From contig OW240916.1 of assembly GCA_933207985.1 (NCBI GenBank), positions 267,843,748 through 267,907,747 of the forward strand: a stretch of DNA of 64,000 bases, in the 5' to 3' direction. A model generated the notes under the pieces. It was not told where the DNA came from. It saw only the letters and a list, made by a program, of their open reading frames with translations, and searched no databases. Position numbers and translations under genes: made by a program. Every line of letters begins with the position of its first letter. Positions within the stretch are counted from its first letter, which is position 1. Origin of the DNA: Pelobates cultripes (Eukaryota; Chordata; Amphibia; Anura; Pelobatidae). Of the stretch, positions 1 to 11,122 are shown piece after piece.

Positions 1-19
1 TACTATTTTATGTTGTAGC

Positions 20-2320
20 ATGTCACAAGTTCCTGAAGAAAGGGAAGATGTGTCCATCACCAGTACACCGGCTAGATCGGTCACTCCATCGTGGGGTGAA
101 GACAACACAAGCCCTGCATCACTCAGGGCGTGGACTGTTCCAAGAATTACGGCTGAATTAAGGAAGAGAAATATTCCATTCCCTGCTACAGCTAGGAAAG
201 CTGAATTGTACAGACTTTTAAATACCCAGACTGATAACTCTGGGGCAGGGGAAGGATCCAGAGGGAACCATTCCTCAGATCTGCAGTCAGTTTTGTCGTC
301 AGTCCTGACCTCTTTGGGTCGTATTACGGACAAACTGGACAAAATGGACGCAGATAGCCAGCAAAGGTCGCCTGCTACTGCAGGGAGCCCAGTTGCTGCA
401 GTATGCTTGGACCCCCTACCGGGTAATTTACCAACCAGTTCTAAAGACCCACATATAATTAACCCAGCACACATGGTACCTGCTAAAACCAGAAAGGACA
501 TCTTGGAAGGAAAGGATATCAATCTGGTATCACTTTTTATTGCCTCACAAGATGTCCTTGAGAATAAGACATATGCATATGGGGATGTGTCGGTGGTTCT
601 CAAGTCCAGAGATCCCAGGTTGAATCAAAAGCTTTCTATTCCAGAATTTGTACTGGCTTTTGGTATATACAGGGACGTCCTATGCTCTGAATATCCAAAT
701 AGGAGGGAAGAATTGGACCTTTACCTCCACAAGCTGGTGGATTTGGGGCACAAGTACGGTGGTACGTCATTTTACGACTACCACCGTGCTTTTTCCGCAA
801 AGGCGTCGGCCACCCTAGCACAGTTCAATATTCAAGCTGATTGGGGTGTGCTTGATACTGAGCTGTTTTGCCGGCACTTTGCGGGCCTGAAAACTCCAGC
901 TTGTGCCATTTGTTCATCCAATTCCCACACGGCTAATTTATGCCCTAATTCTCCTGAGGTGAATGCTGTTTTTTCACCTGCTAATGTGGTACCCACAGGG
1001 AGGTCTGGCAGGGTGCTTAAAGACAAACTAGGCCGTGATATAGTGTTCTTGGGCAAGTCACAGGTCTGTAACAATTTCAACACCGGATCTTGCGGTTACA
1101 GTGCCTGCAGACTTCTGCATGTCTGTTCAATCTGTTTCAGCGCTCACGCCAAGGCAATGTGCCCCAATAAACTATTCCCTAAGCAGTATCAAACGTCTCT
1201 TCATGTCTCCCTACTGAAAGAACTTTTGCGTAATCACCCATCACAACATCTCGTTGACTTTTTGGTGACAGGGTTTACGATGGGGTTTCACACGGGTATT
1301 GTTCACATGCCTACAGGGATCCTGGAATGTAAAAACTTACAGACAGCCCTAGCAGCACCCGACACTATCGACTTACTCCTTCAGAAGGAAATGGACCAAG
1401 GTTTCTTGTTAGGCCCTTTTGACTCCCCGCCGTTCACGGTTTGGAGAACTAATCCCATAGGACTGGTCACTAACAAATCCTCACATAAACAAAGGCTAAT
1501 TCTCGACCTATCAGCCCCCCATGCATCTCCTACTCCAAGCCTAAATTCATTAATACCGTCTGAAGAATTCTCCCTCCAATATGCTAACATAGATAACGCG
1601 GTCACAGCCATCCTCTCAGCCGGGGTAGGGGCATGGCTATGTAAAACGGATATTGTGAACGCTTTCAAATTACTCCCCATTCATCCATCCCTATGGCATT
1701 TACATGGGGTTAAGTGGCAAGGCTCGTATTACTTTTTCACTCGTCTCACGTTTGGTTCAAAAAGCAGCCCCAGGATTTTTGATATATTTGCGGAGACGCT
1801 GTGTTGGATGCTGCTTAACCTCTGTAAATGCCCCACAGTTATCCATTACCTGGATGATTTCCTGACTGTAGAAAGTAACTCAGCACCTCCTACTAGCCTC
1901 CAGTCAATCACACGACTGTTCACACGATTAGGAGTTCCGGTATCACTGGCAAAGACTGAAGGTCCCAATACTATAATCAATTTCTTAGGGGTAGTACTGG
2001 ACTCCGTGAACATGCAGGCTAGTCTCCCCAGGGAAAAGATTGAACGCATCCTGGCAGCCATCGACCTTTACTTGGGAGGAGGCTCATGTAATAGGAAGGA
2101 ATTGCAATCCCTGTTGGGTTCATTGAACTTCGCAATGAAAATTATTCCACAGGGGAGAGCATTCATTTCCAGGTTGCTTAGCCTGTTTCCAATGTTTCAA
2201 ACTGACGCATCCCGCATTTCACTAGACATACATGCCACAGCTGACCTTCGTATGTGGAAGGAGTTCTTGCTAAACTGGAACGGGAAAAGCATTTTTATCC
2301 CTGTTTGGTCAGAAAATTAG
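20..2320 (+). CDS. Gag-like region plus reverse transcriptase of DIRS/Ngaro-type element
   Basis: The 766-codon frame starts at the first ATG, 20 bases into the window. Residues ~34-68 resemble a SAP DNA-binding motif (LRAWTVPRITAELRKRNI). Cys/His clusters follow at ~295-308 (CAIC...C) and ~350-383 (CNNF..GSC....C...HVCSIC...H....C), typical of the nucleic-acid-binding Gag part of DIRS-class elements. Residues ~440-740 form the reverse transcriptase, with DIVNAF around 550 and the catalytic YLDDFL at ~610-615. The frame ends at a TAG followed in the same frame by RNase H (WTDAAA), so the ancestral product was probably a single protein of ~919 residues. The TAG is most simply a nonsense mutation; readthrough cannot be excluded. 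Confidence 0.85.
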   Translation: MSQVPEEREDVSITSTPARSVTPSWGEDNTSPASLRAWTVPRITAELRKRNIPFPATARKAELYRLLNTQTDNSGAGEGSRGNHSSDLQSVLSSVLTSLGRITDKLDKMDADSQQRSPATAGSPVAAVCLDPLPGNLPTSSKDPHIINPAHMVPAKTRKDILEGKDINLVSLFIASQDVLENKTYAYGDVSVVLKSRDPRLNQKLSIPEFVLAFGIYRDVLCSEYPNRREELDLYLHKLVDLGHKYGGTSFYDYHRAFSAKASATLAQFNIQADWGVLDTELFCRHFAGLKTPACAICSSNSHTANLCPNSPEVNAVFSPANVVPTGRSGRVLKDKLGRDIVFLGKSQVCNNFNTGSCGYSACRLLHVCSICFSAHAKAMCPNKLFPKQYQTSLHVSLLKELLRNHPSQHLVDFLVTGFTMGFHTGIVHMPTGILECKNLQTALAAPDTIDLLLQKEMDQGFLLGPFDSPPFTVWRTNPIGLVTNKSSHKQRLILDLSAPHASPTPSLNSLIPSEEFSLQYANIDNAVTAILSAGVGAWLCKTDIVNAFKLLPIHPSLWHLHGVKWQGSYYFFTRLTFGSKSSPRIFDIFAETLCWMLLNLCKCPTVIHYLDDFLTVESNSAPPTSLQSITRLFTRLGVPVSLAKTEGPNTIINFLGVVLDSVNMQASLPREKIERILAAIDLYLGGGSCNRKELQSLLGSLNFAMKIIPQGRAFISRLLSLFPMFQTDASRISLDIHATADLRMWKEFLLNWNGKSIFIPVWSEN

Positions 2321-2779
2321 GTATCACTCTGGACAGATGCCGCAGCCACTTCTGGATTTGCCGCTATTTGGGGCAACAGATGGATGTATGGTAAATGGCC
2401 AGGAGAGATTACTGAGATCCCCAGGTTTAAGGAAACTTCAGCACTATTTGAGCTGTATCCTATCGTAGCGGCAGCAGTTAAGTGGGGAGCAGGCTGGTCT
2501 AGGAATACGGTTCTTTGCTTCTCAGACAACATGGCTACATGCCATGTTGTAAATAAGGGACGTTCCTCTTCCCTGGCCATCATGCGGTTCATGAGGACTC
2601 TCACATGGCTGGCCGCTAAACACAGTTTTCTTTTGTCTTGCATTCATGTGCCTGTTTTTCTCAATATTGCAGCTGATCACTTATCACGGTCTCGGTTTCA
2701 GGAGTTCCGGGAAGCCCTACCAACAGCTGCCCTAATACCAACTCCGGTACCACAGTGGCAGGAGATGGTCTGGGACTAA
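2321..2779 (+). pseudogene. RNase H domain of the DIRS/Ngaro-type element, cut off by a TAG
   Basis: This is the direct in-frame continuation of the preceding frame after the TAG at 2318-2320. It opens with WTDAAATSGFAAIWGNRW, the first RNase H Asp motif. It continues through a Glu region (ETSALFELYPIV), CFSDNMATCHVVNKG (second Asp), and ends with AADHLSR, the ADxLSR signature that closes retroelement RNase H domains. The enzyme removes template RNA during reverse transcription. An internal ATG at 2384 would omit the first catalytic Asp, so independent translation is unlikely to give an active enzyme. Its end overlaps the recombinase frame by 25 bases, a compact arrangement usual in these elements. 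Confidence 0.8.
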
Positions 2780-3717
2780 AAGAGCTGCTATGTCATGGGC
2801 GGCAACTCTCACAGCTCGGTCTTTCTGCTAATACTAGGAAGGCATATGGTAGAGCTTTTGATGTATTTAATAAATTCTTGTTGGACTTTAATATTGTTGA
2901 CCAGTTTTCCATGGAGACCATTATTGCTTTCATCTCCTTTTGCCACCTTCATCTAACATTGTCATACAACACCATTAAATTGTATATCACAGGTATTCAA
3001 CACCACATACTCACTTCTTGGCCTAACAAACAACGCTTTCTATCCTCCTACCAAGTTAAAGCTATACTTAAAGGTATCAAAGACTCCACTCCTACACCCG
3101 CACCTGCTAGACTACCCATCCACGATCTATTATTCCAGGCACTATCAAATCTACTAGACACCTCACCATTCGAAGGCCATACCAATCGTGTTATTAAAAC
3201 AGCCATCTATCTAGCTTTTTACGGTTTTCTGCGGCCCAGAGAATTCACCACCACTAGCGTTAACTCGCTCACCTTCATCACTACATCCGATCTCATAAAG
3301 GTGCACGATCACTATCAACTATCCCTACACCACACCAAAACTAGCGCCAAAGGTCAGACAGTCATTATACCCTATTACCCCACTAGTAATATCTGGTGTC
3401 CGGTGGAAGTTTTTGACACTCTTCTGGCTTCCTGTAATATGGCTCCAACACAGCCACTCCTATCCTTGCACGGTAATATACTCACTACGAGCAAATTCAT
3501 GATGTATGTTAGGATGTTGTTGATCCGGCTAGGTTTGAACCCAGCCAGCTATTCTGGACACTCCTTCCGCATAGGAGCCGCAACTACAGCTTCAAAAAAG
3601 AATATACCGGCTCACATTATCAAAATATTAGGCCGATGGAAATCCACAGCATATACCCGCTACATTCCCCAGCCTGTACAAGAAGTACGCCTGGCTTTCA
3701 AAACCATGAATATGTAA
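2755..3717 (+). CDS. tyrosine recombinase (YR) of DIRS/Ngaro-type element
   Basis: An intact 320-codon frame overlaps the end of the RNase H frame in another reading frame. Residues ~20-110 look like the helical core-binding domain of phage-integrase-type recombinases (LSANTRKAYGRAFDVFNKFL, then TIIAFISFCHLHLTLSYNT). The catalytic domain shows Arg160 in GFLRPREF, a Lys in HHTKTSAKG (~197), H-x-x-R at 269-272 (SGHSFRIG), Trp295 in GRWKS, and a Tyr at ~303 in TRYI (Tyr300 is an alternative nucleophile). All expected catalytic positions are present. The enzyme would insert a circular cDNA into the genome through a covalent phosphotyrosine intermediate, without the target duplications made by integrase. 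The start could lie a few codons downstream. Confidence 0.88.
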   Translation: MAGDGLGLKELLCHGRQLSQLGLSANTRKAYGRAFDVFNKFLLDFNIVDQFSMETIIAFISFCHLHLTLSYNTIKLYITGIQHHILTSWPNKQRFLSSYQVKAILKGIKDSTPTPAPARLPIHDLLFQALSNLLDTSPFEGHTNRVIKTAIYLAFYGFLRPREFTTTSVNSLTFITTSDLIKVHDHYQLSLHHTKTSAKGQTVIIPYYPTSNIWCPVEVFDTLLASCNMAPTQPLLSLHGNILTTSKFMMYVRMLLIRLGLNPASYSGHSFRIGAATTASKKNIPAHIIKILGRWKSTAYTRYIPQPVQEVRLAFKTMNM

Positions 3718-3765
3718 TGTGTAGTGTTGAGTTATAGAACAATAAATGGTTATATCTTTTTGCCC

Positions 3766-3874
3766 TCTTTTTTCAGGCCTACTTCCTCGTCAGTTCTGGC
3801 ACACCATAACTGACATTTCCATTCTATGTTTGTCTTATGTCAATAATACTACGGCTTATGCCATGACCACAAAT
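3766..3874 (+). repeat. split direct repeat B1 of DIRS/Ngaro-type element
   Basis: This 109-bp segment follows the recombinase stop and matches 4014-4122 with an offset of 248 bp and only a few mismatches (for example gttctggcac versus gttccggcac). Both copies start at a T-run plus caggcctact and end at gaccacaaat. Confidence 0.8.
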
Positions 3875-4013
3875 GGAAGGCGTGGCCTGAAGTTGTGGGA
3901 GGGGCTTGGTTCCCCTTCTTAAGGAGCATCAACCCTTCCCTCATTACCTGTTGGGTTTGGCGAATTGTCCCACCCACCACACCACTTTTATAAGCATTCT
4001 ATAAGGTAGGCCT
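3875..4013 (+). repeat. segment A2 between the split repeats
   Basis: This 139-bp segment lies between B1 and B2. In split-direct-repeat elements it corresponds to the element's left terminus (A1), which lies before the window start. The assignment is positional and not verified. Confidence 0.5.
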
Positions 4014-4116
4014 TCTTTTTTCAGGCCTACTTCCTCGTCAGTTCCGGCACACCACAACTGACATTTCCATTCTATGTTTGTCTTATGTCAATAATACTAC
4101 GGCTTATGCCATGACC

Positions 4117-4122
<6 letters not shown>
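4014..4122 (+). repeat. split direct repeat B2, right end of the element
   Basis: Second copy of the 109-bp repeat. It ends at the same base pattern as B1 (gaccacaaat) and gives way directly to an AT dinucleotide tract, marking the right end of the element. Confidence 0.75.

Positions 4123-4156
<34 letters not shown>
4121..4156. repeat. (AT)n microsatellite
   Basis: Uninterrupted AT dinucleotides at the junction between the retrotransposon and the duplicated block. A shorter AT tract sits at the same boundary of the second block (about 55619-55631). Confidence 0.9.
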
Positions 4157-4160
<4 letters not shown>

Positions 4161-7100
4161 AGGCTTCCAGTAATTCTATTGGTAATGTAACTAGGTTACA
4201 CAAGGACACATGACTGTTGGCCATCTTAATGCTCTTTGAAGCACATGGTCAACAGCGATCTTGGTGCTCCTGAAAGTTTAACACAGTAGTAATTGTTAAA
4301 CCCTTTGAATTGCGCAAACTAATTCATGCAAAACCATGAACCACAACACCACTCAACCTATAGTACCTGAAATATATCAACAGAACCGGGGTTCATAAGT
4401 ATCTAAATCTTATTCCTTTGAGCTGAGGTCATTGGTTTGGCTATTTCACAGTCTGAACTGTTTAAAATAACATATTTTAAATTCCCTTACACATAGAAGG
4501 ACACAGTAATGACATTGCAGTCATATCAAAACACAGCAAAAAAAATGTGCACAACTAAGGAAAAGTTAGGTATGAAGGGTTTTAGAGATGGTCTAGCCTT
4601 TTAGGGTTGGTTTAGGATTAGAGGGATTAATGAGGTTTAGGGTTAATTTGGCAGGAAATTGTGGGATTTACAGCATTTTGGAGATAGATACCCCTAACCC
4701 TAAATCTCCTTTAACACTAAACTGCCCTTAACCCTATGCTCCATAAACTTAGTCCCCAAACCTGGGGTACACATTAGGTACACTCCCTAAAAATAAATGT
4801 TTGTAGGTCCACAAGGTTTGTGGAGACAGCAATGATACCGATGTAGAAAATCTTTCAAAACATAATTTTAATGATGAGTAAATAGTGCATTTTCAAGTAA
4901 GCACAAATACAAATAATACATAGCCAGTCTACTCATTCATCATCAAAGACAAATGTGTTTCATTTTTCTCTTGTTATATTTTAATAAATCACATACTTCT
5001 GTTCTACTCTGTTCCACTGTGGATCTGATGAGTAATTTGCTGTGTAATACATTACTCATGCATTCTATCACTCAAATGGTTAACATACAGCACGGAGACA
5101 AAAATCTTCAGTATTCATGAATAAGAGGCATTCTCTAATGAAGCCTTTTATTGCCAGTGAGAAAAGTATTCATTTGGCTTTGAAAAAGTTTAGATAGCCT
5201 GTTAGTTGCAAAGTCTAATACAAGTTTTGTTCCACAAATCCAGCATCTGTATGATGTTAGAATTTAAACATTTGCCAGCACATTGTTCAGACAATGACAA
5301 TAAAATATGTGTACAAAATAAAAAAGTAAATTAGAAAAGTGAATTCATTAAAACAACAAACAACGCTGTGCAGACATTTTATTGTTATTTTAACAATATT
5401 AAATTGTTTAATAAAATTGTTTGATTTCACTATACTTTGTTATTTTTCCTTGTTTTTGTGCACCTTATTTTGTATACTTAGTTGATAAGTAACACATCTT
5501 TATCACTTAAAAGTTGAATTGATGCCTTCTTTTTTATGCATCACATAGATAATGCATTAATGCTTCCTATTAAAGTTCTTTGTTTTGGTGCAAATTTCCA
5601 GATATTGCATCATCACACTTGAGTTTTTCTTACTCCTGAGAGTACATTGGACAATCAAGAGCTTCACATTGTACTCTATGGAGTCTAAACTGTTAGACAT
5701 GTTTAACCTAACACTGCAAGAATTAAATGGACACTCCTGACCCCTAAGGGACTTTAGCTTGCCAAAAGGCTTTATGTGTGAAGAGTGTGTCCTCGATTTT
5801 TCATTTTGCAAAAAGTGCAGATTTAAACAGAAATTGACACTTTTATAAATGAACCTTGTTACACCTCCTTGACTTTCAATCAGACAACAGATCCCGTTAC
5901 TCACTGGTTTGTTTTGCTCAGTGTATCTAAACTCAGGAGGAAGCAATTGCCTAGAGCACCTGCCTTGCAAAGACCTCTCATTGAGCTGCATTGGGAAGTC
6001 TGTGATTGGACAGTCACAGAAAGTGTGGGCAGGGTTAGAAGGGGAGGGCTTGCAAATTCTGCAAACAAGAGATCTGCAGGTTTTGCAAGCTGTTTTTAAA
6101 TAATTCCCAATGGAAAAAATACATAATTAAATGCATGCATATTTTCATTGGGGGTATATCTACTAAATAGTGATTTTTCTTAATCATAATAATTTGGGCA
6201 TTTGAGCAGTGGAGTTTCTCTTAAAAGTGTAAGGGGAAGAGATTGTAAGGAAAAGATAATCACTAGCAGATATCCGAGCATAACTTTCGGGGACTAGTAC
6301 TTGAGTTATTAGCTTTCTACTTATAAAAGCAAATCTTTGAATTACAACTCCCATTAATCTTTCTGTGCTTCCTTATGTTATGAATAACTGTATTGTTTGA
6401 AACTGCAGTTTATGATGAAGAAAAACATGTAAGAATGGTAGGGGTATGACAGTGGAGACAGACTTAAAATGTACAATGCTGCAAAATATAACATTCTTCT
6501 ATACTTACAAACACTATACAAAATTACAAATGCAATCTCATGTATAAAAAAGGCTAAAAGCTCTAAAAATCATAAAAGTTGTAGTGATGCAAAGTGCATT
6601 AACTGCTGCAGATTCACATAATTCAAAACTGCTCGCATTATCATAGATTTTATTTTACCAGTTGGGGACGAAAACTTCTATTAACCCTTTTATTAGTCTT
6701 TGTCTTTGAAGGCACCAAACATTCTTTTCAACATGCTACACTGACACCAAGCACAAGGAAAAAAGTATTTCAAAAGTCCATTGTCCTCTTCCACTATATC
6801 TAGGACCATCTAAAGCTGTTTCAAACTAAATCTGCTCACATTATGTTGTAAATTTTCTGAAATTAAAACCGGGCTCTTAAACCCAAGAATATCAGTATTT
6901 TTTATTTATTAGGCTAACACTTCAGCTTGGAGGGATACGACCAGGTACTCCATCCCATTGGAACATGGATTCACTGTTAGGCAATGTGGAGAGAGACATA
7001 GGCTTGACTTGCATTCAATAGAGATTTTATTTAAAAAATTTTATTTAATTGTTTTAAATGAGGGACCTAAGGTTGGCTGCGATTTATCATACAAATCTAG

Positions 7101-7582
7101 ACGAAAATTAAATAACTCGAGGAAGATCAAATTGTAGAGAGAACATACATAACAGAGCCATTCATAGTTTTCTGTAAATATATTTTTTTATTAATTGTAT
7201 ATATAAAGTGTAAAAAATGTGTTTGGTAAAGTCCAGTCTGAAGTGTTCCTTCAAAATATGGACAGAGAAATAGTGTATCAGATCTGACTCTGTAAAGATA
7301 AAACATGTTTAATCACATTTCAAGCGTTGTGTTGTCTGGGAAAAAATACTTTAAATTCAATCTTACACTTGTACTTGAAATTTTAATGTTGTGTCTGTAT
7401 AAACTATGACCACATTTTCAATGGCTTCTATGGATTATATTGTAAAAATAAAGAATTAAGCAAAATGCTGGTTTGGGGTACATTATTTATTGAATAAACA
7501 CAAATCTTTATTAGTATAATGTGCATTTATTAGATTTTTTTTTTTAAGGAAATATACAAGCAGAGGTTACCACAAATGCAAT
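4157..7582. other. gene-free AT-rich segment of copy A
   Basis: No coding signal or recognisable element. Short frames here (for example 5557-5991 on the minus strand and 5869-6099 on the plus strand) show no domain and recur in copy B only because the whole block is duplicated. Nothing else is supported. Confidence 0.6.
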
Positions 7583-8310
7583 TAGACTTGTGCATGTCAG
7601 AAAAATTTAACTTGTCTGAATCAATTTATCCGAAAAAACTAAGTTGTTCGGGCAGACTGAATTTTTTCCAAGTGGCGTTTGGTTTCTTTGGAATTTTGTC
7701 GATGCAAACACTTGGGGAAAAACAATTCAGATGAAGCAAAAGTGGAAATAAATGACCTTTTGCACGTCAGAAATTTTTTGTCTGGGAACAAAAGTTGTCA
7801 ATTTGTCTGGGAAAAAAATATGTTTAGGCAGCCCAAATTTTGTGGCAGTTCGGTTTTGTATGTATAGTTTAATATATGTATATTTATATCCAAAATACTA
7901 GGTAAACCGCATACACGGTCTTCATAAAGTTCTTACTTTATTCAATCTTAAATAATAAATCATCTGTCTTTTTTGTTTATTTATTTATTTTGTATTTATT
8001 TATTTCATATTTTATAAATATATAATTTATAAATATATTAAAAATTTTTAATGCTCCTCCTTTTTTACCTGTATTGACTACTTTTTCTCACTAGATCTGT
8101 GTAGCAAATTGCACGAATATTCATATTTATATTTTGCCATAGACTGATTGACCTATTTTCATACCATTTTAATTGATCCAAATAATTTTTCCAGAAACAA
8201 TTGTATAAGCGAAATTTGTCTGAACCGAAACTCCATATGGTCAAAACCTGAATCATCCAAAACAAAAAATGTTTTTGGACAAACCAAATTTTTTTTTACC
8301 ATGCACAAAT
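7583..8310. mobile_element. candidate non-autonomous DNA transposon with inverted ends
   Basis: The left end (ttgtgcatgtcagaaaaat) and right end (accatgcacaaat) are inverted relatives. Both continue inward into fragments of a TTTGTCTGAA/CCGAAA motif (aacttgtctgaatc on the left, gtctgaaccgaaactcc on the right). The interior is AT-rich with no transposase. A similar sequence style, ending cccatacacatccc, occurs at 39265-39460. Superfamily not assigned. Confidence 0.45.
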
Positions 8311-9621
8311 CATCCACTATATTGACTTTTAAATTCCTCTCCTTGCTGGTCTTACTTATCTAGGACTGCATCATTCCTATGGAACTTCCTTTCGCACTCC
8401 AGTTAGATTCTCACCATTTAAAACCATCAGAAAAACAGAAAACTCACTCAAAACAAACTCACTCACGAAGGCATGTCAATTAAATTATTATCATCCTTCC
8501 TTACAACTCGCTCCCCACACCTCACTAGGCTGATTAATGTGTTATCCTACTACTATGCTACAAATAATAATGATAATGATATTAAAAAAATAATACTTCC
8601 AGTAATTGACTAAATGAATATGGTCACATGTTATTGAGCTCTAGGCACCTGATCGCAATCCACCACAATCTGACTAATGTCATCTACAGTGATATATAGG
8701 ATGCACAGAGTGTAAAGGGGTCATTACCATTATCGAACTGGAGCAGTTTAAATGGAGTCCAGGAGAAATGGGATTATTTAAAAGTTACACTACTTAAAGC
8801 AACAGAAAATTCAATTAGGTTTGCCAGTAAGAGCAGAACAATTAAGAAACCACTGTGGTACTCCGCATAAGTGGCCAAACACCTGATTGTTCTTAGTCAC
8901 ATTCACTGTTTCAATTATTTTTATCCCCTCAGGACTCTTTTCTGCATAGTTGCACACTTTTACAAGTTCCCATGTGCACATAGATGTACATACACTGATC
9001 AGCCACAACAATAAATCCCTTTTCCTAATATTGTGTAGGTCACCCTTATGCTGTCAAAACAGCTCTGATGCATCAAGGCATGGACTTTACAAGACTTCTA
9101 AATGTGTCCTGTGGTATTGTCATGTCACAGGGGCTTGGTATCGATGCGGCCACACCTGATCAGTGCGGTCGCGTCGAAAAGGGAAAGTTTAACTTACCTG
9201 GCTCGCAGGGGAGTGGCACCCGACCCTCCCAGAAGACGGGTCCCAGCTGGTGCAGCGTTCTAAGGGGAGCCAGCTGCTGCGGTCACGTTCTTACTGTTAA
9301 AGGGCGCACTGCCCACATTAAAGATGGCACCGGCGTGCGTGTGACGTCACAATATCAACGCACACACACATTTTGCGGTCAAAGGCCATGTACTAACCAA
9401 TCACAGCACTGTGAGGCATATTTAAACCCTGTAATGCCTTTTCTCAGTGCGCTGTAGTGGTTTCCACTTGTTGGTTGTCAGAGAGCGGGTTCTTGGTATA
9501 TTTTCTAGTTTTTGACTTTTGACTTATGTTTTTTACTTTCCCTACTTCTGGTATCCTGACCCTTGGCTAGTTTATTCGCATTGTCTCATTCTGTATCCCA
9601 GACCTTGGCTTGTTATTTGAC

Positions 9622-11012
9622 CAGGGCCGGTGCGTCCATAAGGCTGCACAGGTCGGCCGCCTTAGGGCGCACCAGCTCTGGGGGCGCAAGATTTCAGTGA
9701 CCGGCAGGAGGGAAGCTCTCCCTCCTGCCAGGCCACCTTCTGGATCCCCAGCACAGCGTGCGGCAGTGGTGTGATCAGAGGCGGCGAGGGAGCTCTAATC
9801 TCCCCGGTCTGCTCCCTCGCACGCCATCAGTAGATAGCCTGCGAGGGAGCAGAGCAGGGAGATTAAAGCTCCCTCGCCACCTCTGATCACAACACTGCCA
9901 CACGCCGCCCAGCAGCCCCAGGGACAAATCCATCATCCACACCAGCTCTCCAGGTAGGGAGGCTGGGTGGAAAATGCTTATTTATAAAATAATAATTAGT
10001 GAATGTATGTGATGTGTGTCTGTGAGTGACAGTGTGTGTGTCTGTGAGTGACAGAATGTCTATGTGTCTGTGAGTGACAGTGTGTGTATCTGTGAGTGAC
10101 AGAGTGTGTGTCTGTGAGTGACAGTGTGTGTGTCTGTGAGTGACAGAGTGTATGTGTCTATGAGTGACAGTGTGTGTGTGTATGTGAGTGTGTGTGTGTG
10201 TCTGTGAGTGTGTGTGTCTGTGAGTGACAGTGTGTGTGTCTGTGTGTGTGTCTGTGTGTGTCTGTGTCTGTGAGTGACAGAGTGTGTGTGTCTGTGAGTG
10301 ACAGTGTGTGTGTCTGTGAGTGTGTGTGTATGTGAGTGACAGAGTGTGTGTGTCTGTGAGTGACAGTGTGTGTCTGTGAGTGCGTGTGTCTGTGAGTGTG
10401 TGTGAGTATTTGTGTCTGTGACTGAGTGTGTGTGTGTGTGTTTGTGAGTGATTGTGTGAGTGTATGTGTGTGCATGTGAGTGTATGAGTGTGTCTGTGAG
10501 TGTGTGTTTGTGAGTGTCTGTCAAATCAGTGAGAGTATGTTTGTCATTGAGACTATCAGTGTGTCTGTCAATGAGTGTCTGTCAGTTTGTGTGTGTCAAT
10601 AAATGAGTGTGTGTCAGATCAATGAGTCTGTTTCTGTCAGTGACATCTGTGTGTTTGTCATTGAGTGTTGGACTGTCAGTGTGTATACACCACTAAGTGT
10701 AGCGGATCTGCTCTGCTCGGCAATGCTACAAGAGAGATAGGAGGCACACCAGGAAGGGGAGTGTAACCACTAAAGGGGTGGGGGTTGCACCAAGGGACAG
10801 CGATGGAATGGGAGAGAAACACCAAGGGACAGGGAAAAGAGGGGCGAGGGGAGAAGAACACTAAGGGACAGGGAAGGGAGGGGACCACTAATGGACGGGG
10901 AGGGGAGAGGGGCTGGTTAAAAGGCACATAGGTGAAGATGTTTTTTTTGCGGGGGGGGGGGCGGAAAAATGCATCTTCGTCTATGTACCCAAAAATCCTT
11001 GCACCGGCCCTG
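9622..11012. mobile_element. non-autonomous hAT-like element
   Basis: Terminal inverted repeats CAGGGCCGGTGCG and TGCACCGGCCCTG are flanked by the 8-bp duplication tatttgac (9614-9621 and 11013-11020), diagnostic of hAT transposition. There is no transposase. The interior holds a GC-rich left part, a GT minisatellite and a G-rich right part. It would depend on a hAT transposase supplied from elsewhere. Confidence 0.85.
10004..10521. repeat. GT-rich minisatellite (gtgtgtctgtgagtgacag type)
   Basis: About 0.5 kb of imperfect tandem units built from gtgtgtctgtgagtgacag. It creates spurious His/Thr-rich open frames on the minus strand. It lies inside the hAT-like element. Confidence 0.92.
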
Positions 11013-11122
11013 TATTTGACCATTCTCTTTTACATTAAGTCTGACCATTCTAAGGTCCGGTATGCGTTGCTTGTGTTAATATAGTTTTGCGTGTTGGGTC
11101 ACACAGTTTTCGTGACAGGTAT

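Larger units (their letters stand above)
1..4122 (+). mobile_element. DIRS/Ngaro-type tyrosine-recombinase retrotransposon, left end outside window
   Basis: The order is Gag-like SAP/zinc-finger region, reverse transcriptase, RNase H, tyrosine recombinase, then a terminal B1-A2-B2 block. DIRS-class elements replicate through RNA and integrate circular DNA with a tyrosine recombinase, so they lack an integrase and ordinary LTRs. The 109-bp direct repeats at 3766-3874 and 4014-4122 flank a 139-bp segment, as in split-direct-repeat elements, where that middle segment would match the missing left end. The coding region is damaged by only one in-frame TAG (2318-2320), so the insertion looks young. 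Whether it is Ngaro, PAT or DIRS1-like cannot be settled without the left end. The right end abuts an AT microsatellite. Confidence 0.85.
9118..11117 (+). mobile_element. solo gypsy-type LTR with a nested hAT element
   Basis: It begins TGTCATGTCAC, ends CGTGACA, and is flanked by the 5-bp duplication ggtat (9113-9117 and 11118-11122), as expected for an LTR left by recombination. The right part contains cattctaaggtccggtat, also found in the LTR of the chromodomain gypsy at 34719-35253, which suggests a related family. A TATA-like tatttaaa lies near 9419. The element itself is interrupted at 9622-11012. Confidence 0.8.

Noticed and set aside
4680..4740. Telomere-like ccctaaccctaaatctcc (also near 56170)
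   Set aside because: Only two imperfect units, and the surroundings are ordinary AT-rich DNA; not an interstitial telomere array.
5557..6103. Frames at 5557-5991, 5869-6099 and 5909-6103 with near-identical copies at 57022-57673
   Set aside because: Conservation comes from the whole-block duplication, not coding selection. The frame lengths change with indels and there is no domain.
10060..10524. His/Thr-rich frames of 105-211 codons over the GT minisatellites (also 61461-62096 and 24350-25107)
   Set aside because: They are translations of simple tandem repeats and show no composition or context of a gene.
10676..11023. Pro/Ser-rich minus-strand frame of 115 codons (copy at 62248-62547)
   Set aside because: It lies inside the non-coding right part of the hAT-like element, is low complexity, and has no start or domain support.
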